From NCBI GenBank assembly GCA_039090855.1, contig CM077023.1, positions 77,227,127-77,291,126 of the forward strand: 64,000 nt of DNA, written 5' to 3'. The notes beneath the pieces are model-generated. The model did not search any database, had not been told where the DNA came from, and saw only the letters and a list, made by a program, of their open reading frames with translations. A program made the translations under genes and the position numbers. This stretch comes from Macrothele yani (lineage: Eukaryota; Arthropoda; Arachnida; Araneae; Macrothelidae). Positions 52,607 through 63,281 of this stretch are shown here, piece by piece (the stretch's first letter is position 1; each line of letters opens with the position of its first letter).

Positions 52607-52812
52607 CTGAAAATATAGAGCATAATTAATTACAAAATGAAGCAAAACTGCAAATTCGTAGCAGAAGAAATGAATTAGCACATTATGTTCAACAAGAACT
52701 TCAGCAGTAGCGTACTAGTAATGTTGGGACCCTGGTGCAAAATCATGCAGTGGGCCCCAATGTTACGTAGAAATACCACATAGTTATGTCAGGTATGCCG
52801 GCATTTTCTTAC

Positions 52813-52896
52813 ATACTATGCCGTAGCTCATCATGCAATCGGAAGTACAGAACACTAGATATAAGTTTATCTACTAACACAATATTCGGATCATCT
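52813..52896 (-). CDS. Possible preceding exon of the DEG/ENaC gene
   Basis: Minus strand. Acceptor CCCTTTCTTTAG precedes it and a GTAAGA donor follows (GTATGT 4 bp earlier is an alternative). Only one frame is open: DDPNIVLVDKLISSVLYFRL, then HDELRHS, which resembles the strand before TM2 in DEG/ENaC proteins (N-I-hydrophobics-D...). Direct joining would give the right distance to the GG of TM2, but neither donor matches the phase of the acceptor at 52607. Either a mutation, a different acceptor, or chance is involved. Confidence 0.35.
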
Positions 52897-53059
52897 CTAA
52901 AGAAAGGGTCTCATTGTTTTCTCAACACTGAACGATACACGGTTTCACGGATATTTGTTATCAACATATTTCGGCATGTGGATGATCGACGGGACAGAGC
53001 GTGAGAACGAAGCGTTTATAGTCGGCAAGATTAACAAGTTAGCAAAATCATGCAATGCA

Positions 53060-54690
53060 TTGATTTTGTTACGCTTTCCAACATATCAGAAATCATTACT
53101 CAAGTTATGAGGATAATGGCTGTGGAATAAATATCGCTCCTGTGTCCTGACCTTTGACCCCATTTCGATGATATTCAATAGAACCGGTTCAGTGTATCTC
53201 CGGAACAACATACACAGTGCGTCAAATAATTTTTAAGACTGTGTCTGTAAAATAAAATAGAAACAAGAAATTATAATTTGTTTTGGTTTGTTATTCAAAA
53301 TAAATCCCTCCGGCTTCAATACACTTGCTACAGAGATTTAATAATGATTCGAATGCCTGTTCCAGTTCACTTTGCGGAATTGCCTCCAAAGCACGCGTCG
53401 AAGCTGTTTGTATGGTCGAAATATCATCAAAATAACACCCTTTTAACGTCATTTTAAGTTTTGGGAACAAAGAAAAGTCGCAGGGTGCTAAATCAGGCGA
53501 ATATGGTGGATGATTCAACACACAGACAAGAAGTGAGGTGTAACTGGGTGCATTATCGTGCAACAAACACCAACTGTTTTCATCTCGATATTCTGGACGA
53601 ATGCGACGAATTCTGCCCATTAAACGCCTCAAAACATTTAAATAAAACTCACCCGTAATTGTTTGTCCACTTGGAACAAATTCTAATGAGCATTGTTTTT
53701 ATTTTCGATTGAACTTTTCTTGTTTTTTTGGCTTGTGGCGAGTTTTTCGACTTCCATTTCGCACTTTGTCGCTTTGTTTTAGGATCATATTGAAAACACC
53801 ATGTTTCATCACCAGTAACAATCAATTTTAAGAAGTTTGGATCATTCTCAGCGGCTGAAATGATGTCTCTGCAATGTGTACTTCTCCTTGATTTTGGTTC
53901 ATTGGTTAATGTGTGTGGAACAAATTTAGCACAGACTTGTTTTGCCCAAATCTTCATGCAGGGTGGTTCGAATCGTTTCTTTGTTGATGTTTAAAGACTC
54001 TTCCATCATTCTTAGTGACGCACATCGATTGTTTGCCACGAAATCACGCAATTTTTCAATAATCTCAGGTGTCCTAGATGAACTTGGTCTTCCGGTATGC
54101 TTATCATCTTCTAGCGTCTCTCTTCCGTCCAAAAAGAGTTTGTGCCACAGGAAAACATTTGATCTACTTAAACAAAACTCACCGTAAACTTGTTTCATCA
54201 TTTGGTACGTTTCGGAGGCACTTTTGCTAAGTTTTGCGTCAAATTTAATAACAGCCCTTTGTTTCATCTTAATAATTCAACATGAAAAAAATTTTACTTC
54301 TCTAATGAACGCCCGTTTCGTTTGAGTTACTTTAACAACTGCGCAGTACTTTTGGCAGAAAGCAAGCAGATGGTCACGGTTTGTAACGCATTAGCGATTA
54401 CACTGGTGGCGCCACCGTAAGCTGAAATCTAGCGCCAGTCTTAAAAATCCTTTGACGCACTGTGTACTAAAGTTTTGTCGCAATCGAAGCATTTTTACGT
54501 AAGTTATGACGCATAAAGGCTCCCGCTCCCATGTCTTGACCTTTGACCCCATTTCGCCCATTTTTAATAGGATTCGTCCCCAGGTAGTCCCCTACCACAT
54601 ACTAAAATTTCATCGAAATCGAACCATTTTTACGCGAGTTATCGTGCGGACGGGCAGACGGACAAGGCTGGAGCATATACGCTTCTTCAA
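53060..54690 (+). repeat. ~110-bp degenerate repeat, two units, one holding the mariner
   Basis: CCTGACCTTTGACCCCATTT at 53148 recurs as CTTGACCTTTGACCCCATTT at 54535. The first unit is split by the mariner at AACAACA-TA; its right half (CTAAAGTTTTGTCGCAATCG) aligns with CTAAAATTTCATCGAAATCG at 54602 in the uninterrupted unit. The last unit continues to GTGCGGACGGGCAGACGGAC, a motif also at the end of the array at 59160-60640. Confidence 0.65.
53213..54464 (-). pseudogene. mariner-type (DD34D) transposon
   Basis: The ends CACAGTGCGTCAAATAATTT and the complement of CACAGTGCGTCAAAGGATTT lie between TA (53211-53212, 54465-54466). Minus-strand transposase: MKQRAVIKFDAKLSKSASET from 54267, a frameshift near 53940, LIVTGDETWCFQYDPKTKRQ (first Asp), another near 53640, then CLLHDNAPSYTSLLVCVLN (second Asp) and YSPDLAPCDFSLFPKLKMTL (third Asp), ending near 53291. 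Two frameshifts; all three catalytic Asp remain. It is the only true mariner in the window. Confidence 0.9.
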
Positions 54691-54882
54691 TCTACGGTTG
54701 GAAAGCGTAAAAAACGCGGCATTGCGCATCAGGAGCCTTATCGTAGAATACAGCTCAAACAAGAGAACGAGAAGGCAAGAAAAATGCACATTGTCGGAGT
54801 TATTTTCGTAATAATAAAAATTACTGATTAAATCTGACGATTGGCGAGTGTTCAATAAGCCCAATGATGCACGATTATTATA

Positions 54883-56102
54883 CACTGAGTGGCCACTTTA
54901 TTATGACTACCCCTTCAGTATTTCGTTGGGCCACCTTTTGCCTTTAATACTGCGTCGATTCTTCGTGGCATGGACTCCACGAGATGTTGATAGGTGGTTT
55001 GTGGAATCTGAGACCATGCTTGATAAACAGCACTTTCCAGGAGTGTGAGATTGTAGGTTTGTGAATCCAGCTGTCTGATGGCTCGTTCAACTTCATCCCA
55101 CAAATTCTCAATGGGGTTGAGATCTGGAATTGTGGGGGCCACCTAAGCAAAGTAAACTCACCGGCATGTTCCTGAAAACAATCCTGTACAGTACGAGCAC
55201 TATGGCAGGACGCATTATCTTGTTGAAAGTAGCCATCGCCATTGGGATAAACCATCCACATGATAGGATGCACTTGGTCCGCAACGATGTTTAGATATGA
55301 TGTGCCAGTCAGACGTTGATCAACACGAATTAAAGGGCCCAAAGCATGCCAGGAAAACATTCCCCAAACCATAACGTTGTCTCCACCAGCTTGAAGGGTT
55401 GTAGCAATGCATTTGGGGTCCATGCTTTCGTGCTGTTTCCACCAAATTCTCACTCGGCCATCGGTATGGTGCAACTGAAAACGTGATTAATCGGACCACA
55501 TAATTTGTTTCCAATTATCGACTGTCCAATCCTTGTGCCCCTGTGCGAACTGGAGACGTTTTCTCTTGTTAACTGCAGACAGAAAAGGTGTTCGAACAGG
55601 CCTTCGGCTGCCATATTCCATCCGATGCAGTGTACGGCGAACAATGCAAGCAGATATCATTTGAGGGGATCCTTGATTAAGATGGTCTGTAATTTGCTGC
55701 ACTGTTGCCCTTCTTTTGTCTGTTACCAGTCTGGACACTCTGCGTTCCGCCCGAGCAGTCACTAGTCGATGACGACCACACGCTGCACGTAGAGACCCAG
55801 TTTTTTGGCTGACAGTCCAGTTTTTAAACACTTTAACAACAGCTGCTCTGGAACATTTCACAAATGCGGCGGTGTTGGTGATACTCGCTCCATGGCTCCG
55901 AGCTCCTACAATCATCCCACGTTGAAAGTCCGTCAAATCGCATTTTTTACCCATCTCGTCACCCAAAAATCACTTCTACTAAGGTCGCAAGCACTAAGCT
56001 TTCCCTTTTTATACTAGCCTCGCCCTCTGGCGGCAACAGCGTGCAGCCATAGCTCATTTGCTTAAAAGTGTCAGGTGGTCATAATAAAGTTGTCACTCAG
56101 TG
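54883..56102 (-). pseudogene. Tc1-like transposon with only two lesions in its transposase
   Basis: The ends CACTGAGTGGCCACTTTATT and the complement of CACTGAGTGACAACTTTATT lie between TA (54881-54882, 56103-56104). The minus-strand transposase starts at 55966 or 55954 (MGKKCDLTDFQRGMIVGARS). A TAA at 55487-55489 replaces the Glu after the first catalytic Asp (IMWSD-stop-SRFQL). The same frame resumes: DNVMVWGMFSWHALGPLIRV, YFQQDNASCHSARTVQ. A one-base shift near 55140 precedes PDLNPIENLWDEVERAIRQL and the C-terminus at 54915. All three catalytic residues are present. Confidence 0.9.
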
Positions 56103-56196
56103 TATTACCATTGTCTTCCACTGGCTTATTGTGAGATGAATTTTGTGTTTCGCCTTTGAGAATGCCATATAAAGGTCTTTCTTGCCAGGTTATCAC

Positions 56197-56414
56197 ACCG
56201 TCCTGGTGGCGCAGTGGTCTAAACGCTGGCTTGTAACCATTCTTCCGAGGTGTGTCCGGGTTTGAATCCCGGCGAGGCACGAATGCTGTGTTTGTCTTGC
56301 GACACTGGCTTTTTCATTACCTGGAATTAGTGTCCCTAAATTAGGGACGGGCGACCGCTCATTAAGTTGCTCACGGTGGTTGCTAAACCTGCAGACCAAA
56401 AGGGAGAGAAAAAA
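56197..56414 (+). mobile_element. SINE family B, older copy
   Basis: It starts CACCGTCCTGGTGGCGCAGT, with B-box CGGGTTTGAATCCCG, CCTAAATTAGGGACGGGC and a degenerate A-rich tail. Flanks AGGTTATC and AGGTTATT suggest an eroded target duplication. Confidence 0.8.
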
Positions 56415-56699
56415 AGGTTATTATCTCTCATTATCATCAGTTTTCCTTGTTACCTTTCGGCCTCTACACAATCTGTCCCTATGGTAGCAACGCCACTCCA
56501 CTTCAGCACACCAGTTTCTTCAAAACAAGAAACCATCTTCATTTCCTAGCAAATAAATGCACTTTTTTACCAAGGAAAAAAACGAAACCCCCAGAAGGAA
56601 TCATCTATTCGAGATTAAAATAGGTACGTGCAAGGTACATGCACTGCATAGGAAAGGAAATGATATGATTGAAATTGCAGAGCAGTCGGGCCATTTATT

Positions 56700-57015
56700 C
56701 GAATGAAACAGCTACACGAGTGGAACAAGTCAATGCGTAGCCACCTCTGGCTCAGGTATAAGCTGTTTCCTAGCGCGGCATAAACGCATACAGTTCACAG
56801 ATACTGTCCTCAGGTATAACATGCCAGATGGTGTCCAAATTGCGAGCCAGTTCGCCGACATTCCGAGATGGGTGTAGGTGGCGTCCTGTCATTTTCGAAA
56901 CATGTTTGATCGGTGAGAGATCGGGCGATCTGGCTGGCCGTGGAACGGTGTCGACATTACGGAAGAAGGTCTGGGAGAGCTGTGCCAAAGAATATCTAAC
57001 GAGAAGAAGTTCAGG
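56700..57015 (-). pseudogene. Tc1-like transposase 3' fragment
   Basis: The minus strand reads RPARSPDLSPIKHVSKMTGR near 56915, equivalent to SPDLSPIEHVWDMIGR of Tc1 enzymes but with Lys for the catalytic Glu, followed by the usual C-terminal codons to about 56770. Upstream parts are missing. Confidence 0.65.
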
Positions 57016-57559
57016 CTCAGCGAGACGTAACTAGCGCCGCCATATCTTCAGAGAAAAAATGCAGTGCACAGGAGCCAACATACAGACTGATGCCGGAGCA
57101 GACTGCGCATGCGTATTTCTGATGACTTCAATCTTTGACTTCAATTCTTTGGGTAAAGAACAGTCAGCCGAGCTACTCACAGCACATGATTGTTACCTTC
57201 CCGGTAGCATAATCACTTCGCAAATCGGGTTAGTTAAGGCTTTTGTTTGTTCTCCAGTTTTTCAGAAACATTTTCAGTAATGCCAAATACTAGGGAATGT
57301 CTGCATTTTGTACGGATATTTAAGCCTAACTGTAATATTTGCTGAAATTTAATTTAAATAGTAATAATATGTTATTGCATATTTTTCTCACCAAAATAAG
57401 GGATAGGCGGCATATCAGAAAACAGCAACAACAACAACAACAAAACTGCTCTAAGCAAATAGTCATCAGATCGAAGGAAACCATCGTGGATCAAAGAAAA
57501 GCTTCACTGCCGTAGTCCCCCTAGCATGTTTTGCTCCTTAATGTTTACAGAATTAAGTA
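57016..57559. other. No recognised gene
   Basis: AT-rich flank with a short (CAA)n run at 57424-57442. The open frame at 57059-57280 has no recognisable domain. Confidence 0.4.
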
Positions 57560-58720
57560 ACTGTTACAGGCACAGTTGACGCTCAGTCAGAGTCTCACAA
57601 TTCTTCTCGGGATCGCAGTCCCGTCTTGATTGTTTCGTCGCACGGCGGTCAGTCGTAGTCGGTTCTGGTACGAATCCTTTCGATTTCCCTCCGCAGACTA
57701 GGGCAGTCTGGGTCTTTGCTGGAGTGTGCTGTGTCGAGCTTGAGGGGAAACTTTTAGTTCGCACTTCGGCAGTTGGGGCAATTCGCATCATTCTAGCAAG
57801 CCTGGTGCGTGTGCTCCTCCTGGCCGCGCCGGGCACAGGACTCAGACTTTGGTTTGCACTTTTCACGATGGTGACCAAACCCGCAGATATTCCTTGCAGG
57901 AGTGCACCTGCCAACCAAGGTTCACTTACACAAGGGTGCGAAGTCCGCTGGGGCTAGTTCGGACGCCCGTTGGCGCTTCTACCTCTTCCCTTTGATGGGC
58001 AGAGAACCCTGCAGCTGTCGAGATGCTTCACATAATTCTAGTTGCCCAGTTGATTGACAATCAGTTGATCGTCATCAGTCTCGATCCCATAAACAATCAG
58101 CTTGGAAGATCTCCTTGTTGGCCTTTTCGGAACTAAGAGGTCATTTAGTCCTGGAAAAATCTTTGAATGCTTGAAAGAAATTGCTCACACCTTCCGCCTT
58201 GGTGCATTCGATCAGAACACCTCCGTTAGACACTTTTTTAACTCCTTGGATTCCTGTCCGCATGGTGCTGGGGACGCTCAGTCAGCGAAACCATTCACAC
58301 TTCCTGCGCCAGTTCCTTCACCTGCGCCGAGGATTTTGCCGGATCCTTCGGGTAGAGGATTATAGAATGAGTTAGCTGTGGCCTTTTGGGCACCACGGGG
58401 AGTGGCCTCCTCCCGACGGCTTCAGCGTACGTCTTCGTCTCTTTGATCGGCACGCTCCTCTCTCTTTCCACCAGGCGCCCTTTCAGTTGTTCCAATTGCA
58501 GCGACTGCTTCGTGACGAAATCTAACATCCGATCCAGAATCCGGCGCATTTGGTCCCTCACACTGTGTGCGATTCTGATGTAAGGACTGCCTATGAGCAT
58601 GTTAATCTCACTGAACAGCTCCCAAGAAACCTCTGTGCTTGTGCTCACAGAGTTCTCTGTTTCCCCGTCCCCCATTGCTGGGTTCTTGGGTGCCGATCAG
58701 GATGGTCTCTGCCCTTCTGT
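57560..58720 (-). pseudogene. LINE ORF1 (gag-like, zinc-knuckle) remnant, R1/Jockey/I type
   Basis: Minus strand. The upstream part (58675-58295) has a helical segment (ELFSEINMLIGSPYIRIAHS) and KTYAEAVGRRPLPVVPKR, then LTHSIILYPKDPAKSS, typical of ORF1 proteins of R1/Jockey-type LINEs. Near 57900-57790 another frame shows CCHC knuckle-like spacing: ICGFGHHREKC, CARRGQEEHTHQAC and CPNC. Stops and frameshifts separate the parts. No RT follows within the window. It would have been the RNA-binding protein of the element. Confidence 0.65.
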
Positions 58721-59159
58721 TCCAGCACTTGATCCACTCATTTTGAGTGGGGGACCGGCCTGACGAGGACGGGGCGGGGACTGGATTGGTGGGAGCTAGT
58801 AGCCCCCGGAAGGACTGTTGAAATCAAGAAAACAAATCAACGCCGGTGCGCCTCACGCGGGAACCTGACCGCACCTGTTTGCGCTCTCATTAGTATCACA
58901 CGAAAATATATGCCTGCTCGCTTCCCGGGGATTAATCAATCCGCCGGTAGTCCTATTCTTAAAGATAACATTGCCAGTTTGAAAGGATCTCAAGTTCCAA
59001 AGCATTCTCTTGCTTTGAAAAATCACGATGAAAAAATACGTAATTTGTAATAAGTCCTACAGAAAAAAAATAAAATTATTACAAATCTATTCAGAAAAAT
59101 AATAAGCTCCAACAGAAAATAAAATGACTAATCCACTCGCATTAATGACAACAAGAAAA

Positions 59160-60640
59160 GTGACACCGAATTTTTGGGTGTAATAGCACATCTTTTGAAT
59201 CCATTCTGACGCGAATCAAATTTATCAAAGCTATTCAAAGTCAATGAAACCGGTATGGAAAACAGTAGTATCTGACCGAAGAAAGAAGTTTTTCAATCGG
59301 GTTTTTAATTCCGCAGATATTGCTGTAAACGGAATCGTGAACTTACACCCTCTGGTGGCAGACTTGTGCGTTAAGAAACATTTTGCAGCGGAAACGCTCT
59401 TCAACAAAGAAAGAATTTTTCAAACCTGATTCCTAGAAGCAGAGATATCGATAAACATAAGATATGCATTTACGCCTCTGGCTGGGAAACCATGCATTAT
59501 TTTAATAAGAAATATTCTCAAAAGATTTTTAGATGTGAGCGGTATCGGTCCAGCAAAGAATTTTTTCAGTCGAGTTTTCAGGAGCTCAGATTTTTCTGCA
59601 AATACATCAGAAGCAGAATTAACACTTATGCCGCCTGGTGGCAAAACCATTTTTAACCAAAATTAGAAATTAGATGGCAAAAGATTTCCCATCTGTAACT
59701 GTATCCGCTGCAGAAAAAAAAAAATTCAAATCGAAGTTTTAGAAGCAGAGATGCCTGGGGAAACGCAATTTACGTTTACCCCCTCTAGCGCAAATTCTAT
59801 TAATTACTTGAAAATTTGAAATTATATAAAAAACATGACGCGCCGGAAACTCTATCCAATAAAGAAGAAATTTTTCAAATCGGATCATTAGAAGCAGAAT
59901 TATTGACAAAAATCAGATATGCATCTGCGCCCGACTGACGGAGAAATCACGCAATATTTTAAGAAGAAAATATTCCGAAGTGGTTTATCGACGTGAGTGG
60001 TATTTTGCCCACGAGCGAATTTTTTCAGTCCAGATTTTTTGGCAAATACATCAGAAACAGAAATTAAGACTTACGCCCCCTGGTGCTCAAACTATTTTTG
60101 ACCAAAAATTATAAATTATATGCGAAAGATTTCTCATCAGGAGCTTTATGAGTTGAAGAAGAAAAAAATTTCAAATCGGAGTTTTAGAAGTAGAGATATC
60201 GGGGAAAACGCAATTCACTTTTACGCCTCCTAGCGGAAAATCTATGTGTAACTTGAAATAGTAACTATACCGAAAATACTATTCGACATAAATGGAATCG
60301 AAAGGTGAAATAATCAGATGTTTAGAAGCAAATATATGGAGTAAAATGTATTTTGAAATCGATATCATTTGCATTTATGCCCTCTAGCGACGAAATTGTA
60401 CAGCATAAAGAAAAACGAAATGAAGGATCATCATCCGTATATTTCAAGCTTTCCAATGCAAAAAGAATTTTTCAAATCGAACAAATAGGTGCAGAGTTAT
60501 GGTGTCCACAGGTGGCGGACGGACAGACGGACGAAGGGATGGGCGGACAAACCGATAGCATAAGCACGATCATTTTTAGAAAAGACGTGCAAAAAATATT
60601 TCATCATCGCGCAATTAGAATTTTGCCTTGGACGTGACGG
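59160..60640 (+). repeat. Degenerate ~150-bp tandem array with CCCTCTGGTGGC-like motifs
   Basis: About eight diverged units, each containing TTTTTCAAATCGG-like text, GAAGCAGAGAT and a GC-rich motif: CCCTCTGGTGGCA (59348), CGCCTCTGGCTGGG (59473), CCGCCTGGTGGCA (59631), CCCCCTCTAGCGC (59779), CGCCCGACTGACGG (59928), CGCCCCCTGGTGC (60074), CGCCTCCTAGCGG (60224), CCCTCTAGCGACG (60379). Spacing is 123-158 bp. The last unit leads to GGCGGACGGACAGACGGACG. Open frames across it are not genes. Confidence 0.7.
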
Positions 60641-60641
60641 T

Positions 60642-60760
60642 GACTCCCGAGTCTCTTTGGCACAACGGTTAAGACGCCCGGTTTCTGTTGAGCCAACCCA
60701 AATGACCTTGGAACGAATTCCACCGGTGTGGATGGATTCCCTGATGTATTATCTGAAAAC
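60642..60760 (+). mobile_element. tRNA-derived repeat (family E)
   Basis: GAGTCTCTTTGGCACAACGG and TTAAGACGCCCGG form an A-box-like region, and CTTGGAACGAATTCCACCGG a B-box-like region at tRNA distance. The sequence continues into GATGGATTCCCTGATGTATT. It is different from families A to D. Confidence 0.5.
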
Positions 60761-61285
60761 AAAATTCAGGTTGTTCGATTTTGCAAAATTTCTGTATAAA
60801 TAGGGAAAACCTCTAAACTGACTTTTCTGAAATAAATGGAATTACTGACTACGGCAAATCTGTGAAAATACGGGTTAAAAAAAAAAAAAAAAAACAACGA
60901 GCACTTTTAAAAACGGAAATTTTGTTAAAAGACGGACATTTACCGGTAACTTTGCGGCACGTTATTTTCAGAAATTTTCCGTGAATTCACACTACTTATT
61001 TTTTCCATTCAATCATCAGGGCGTTTTTACAATTCTTTCACTGTTTAATTTTTGTTAAAAGTTGTTCACTACTAAATTAGTTTTACAATACATATTTCAG
61101 CAGTTCTCTTTCACCCAGGATCTAACAGAATTGTTTTCATGGGCGAATTTATGAGGTATTCCTCATTAGATATATATGTTTTTATAGTGGATTATAAGAC
61201 TAAAATTCCGGGCCTGGTTTGGTCGTCCCAATCCGACCCTGCACAAGTACAAAACATTTGTAGATGTACTGTCTTCCAAGGAAGG
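60761..61285. other. No recognised gene
   Basis: AT-rich flank of the satellite with an A-run at 60879-60894. Confidence 0.4.
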
Positions 61286-62858
61286 CAACGTCCAACTGAG
61301 TATAACAATAGGTGGAATTGATTTCCATTCATGGAGCCAACACTTCAGAAAATTTAAACATTGCATTGTCCACAAGTGGAAGCCAACGTCCAACTGAGTA
61401 TCGCAATAGGTGGATTTGACTTCCATTCATAGAGCCAACACTTCAGAAAATTTAAACATTGCATTGTCCACAAGTGGAAACCAACGTCCAACTGAGTATC
61501 GCAATAGGTGGAATTGATTTCCATTCATGGAGCCAACACTTCAGAAAATTTAAACATTGCATTGTCCACAAGTGGAAACCAACGTCCAACTGAGTATCGC
61601 AATAGGTGGATTTGACTTCCATTCATAGAGCCAACACTTCAGAAAATTTAAACATTTCATTGTCCACAAGTGGAAGCCAACGTCCAACTGAGTATCGCAA
61701 TAGGTGGAATTGATTTCCATTCATGGAGCCAACACTTCAGAAAATTTAAACATTGCATTGTCCACAAGTGGAAACCAACGTCCAACTGAGTATTGCAATA
61801 GGTGGAATTGATTTCCATTCATGGAGCCAACACTTCAGAAAATTTAAACATTGCATTGTCCACAAGTGGAAACCAACGTACAACTGAGTATCGCAATAGG
61901 TGGAATTGACTTCCATTCGTAGAGCCAACACTTCAGAAAATTTAAACATTGCATTGTCCACAAGTGGAAGCCAACGTCCAACTGAGTATCGCAATAGGTG
62001 GAATTGATTTCCATTCATGGAGCCAACACTTCAGAAAATTTAAACATTGCATTGTCCACAAGTGGAAACCAACGTCCAACTGAGTATCGCAATAGGTGGA
62101 TTTGACTTCCGTTCATAGAGCCAACACTTCAGAAAATTTAAACATTTCATTGTCCACAAGTGGAAACCAACGTCCAACTGAGTATCGCAATAGGTGGAAT
62201 TGATTTCCATTCATGGAGCCAACACTTCAGAAAATTTAAACATTGCATTGTCCACAAGTGGAAACCAACGTCCAACTGAGTATCGCAATAGGTGGAATGG
62301 ACTTCCATTCATAGAGCCAACACTTCCGAAAATGTAAACATTGCATTGTCCACAAGTGGAAGCCAACGTCCAACTGAGTATCGCAATAGGTGGATTTGAC
62401 TTCCATTCATAGAGCCAACACTTCAGAAAATTTAAACATTGCATTGTCCACAAGTGGAAGCCAACGTCCAACTGAGTATCGCAATAGGTGGAATTGACTT
62501 CCATTCATGGAGCCAACACTTCAGAAAATTTAAACATTGCATTGTCCACAAGTGGAAGCCAACGTCCAACTGAGTATCGCAATAGGTGGAATTGACTTCC
62601 ATTCATGGAGCCAACACTTCAGAAAATTTAAACATTGCATTGTCCACAAGTGGAAACCAACGTCCAACTGAGTATCGCAATAGGTGGAATGGACTTCCAT
62701 TCATAGAGCCAACACTTCCGAAATTGTAAACATTGCATTGTCCATAAGTGGAAGCCAACGTCCAACTGAGTATCGCAATAGGTGGAATTGACTTCCATTC
62801 ATGGAGCCAACACTTCAGAAAATTTAAACATTGCATTGTCCACAAGTGGAAGCCAACC
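61286..62858. repeat. 98-bp satellite, about 16 copies
   Basis: Head-to-tail monomers begin CCAACGTCCAACTGAGTATC and contain AGCCAACACTTCAGAAAATT and CATTGCATTGTCCACAAGTGG. Divergence is a few per cent. Two main variants exist, GAATTGATTTCCATTCATGG and GATTTGACTTCCATTCATAG, alternating in the first part of the array. Shared rare changes (CATTTCATTG in monomers 4 and 9, CTTCCGAAA in 11 and 15) indicate higher-order duplication of 4-5 monomers. Long open frames on the minus strand are artefacts of the repeat. Confidence 0.95.
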
Positions 62859-63281
62859 CGTATCTCTGTATTAGCATGCTGCTATTACACCTGACCAGAA
62901 ATCCTGTTTCAGATGCCAGGGTGTTTGCTACATGGACACTGCAATTCATGCCAAATGAAGCCTGACATATAGGAACCTGAGCACACACGCTTTCATACTG
63001 CGCAAATCGAGACGTGGGAGCCCATGTTGCAGAGACTCCGGCATCTAAAGCGGGATTTCAAGTCAGATGTCGGCAGTTCTCAGAGAATGCTTTTTCTGAA
63101 GTGTTGGTCACACATGAGGCAAAAGTTAATTCCTACTCACAAAACAAATTTCTCCGCGTTCCATGTGGGATGGTGATTGAGGATTTTCTGCTACAGAAAG
63201 AATGTTTCATTGCGCTTTACTTGGGGCATCTTTTCACTTTCAATGCATGAGCAGCACACCAACGAAAACAGCCAAATATTC
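62859..63281. other. No recognised gene
   Basis: Sequence between the satellite and the last Tc1; no supportable coding segment (the frame at 63014-63250 has no known domain). Confidence 0.4.

Noticed and set aside
52607..52681. Extension of the channel exon upstream using the acceptor near 52648
   Set aside because: It would fit the phase of a GTATGT donor at 52815-52816, but it would insert about 14 residues before TM2, lengthening a spacing that is otherwise close to DEG/ENaC proteins.
57059..57280. Open frame starting MQCTGANIQTDAGADCACVF as a gene
   Set aside because: No domain is recognised, it is next to a Tc1 fragment, and no splice sites support it.
61166..62845. Minus-strand open frames encoding repeated FHLWTMQCLNFLKCWL
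   Set aside because: They follow the 98-bp satellite, whose length is not a multiple of three; this is a repeat artefact, not a protein.
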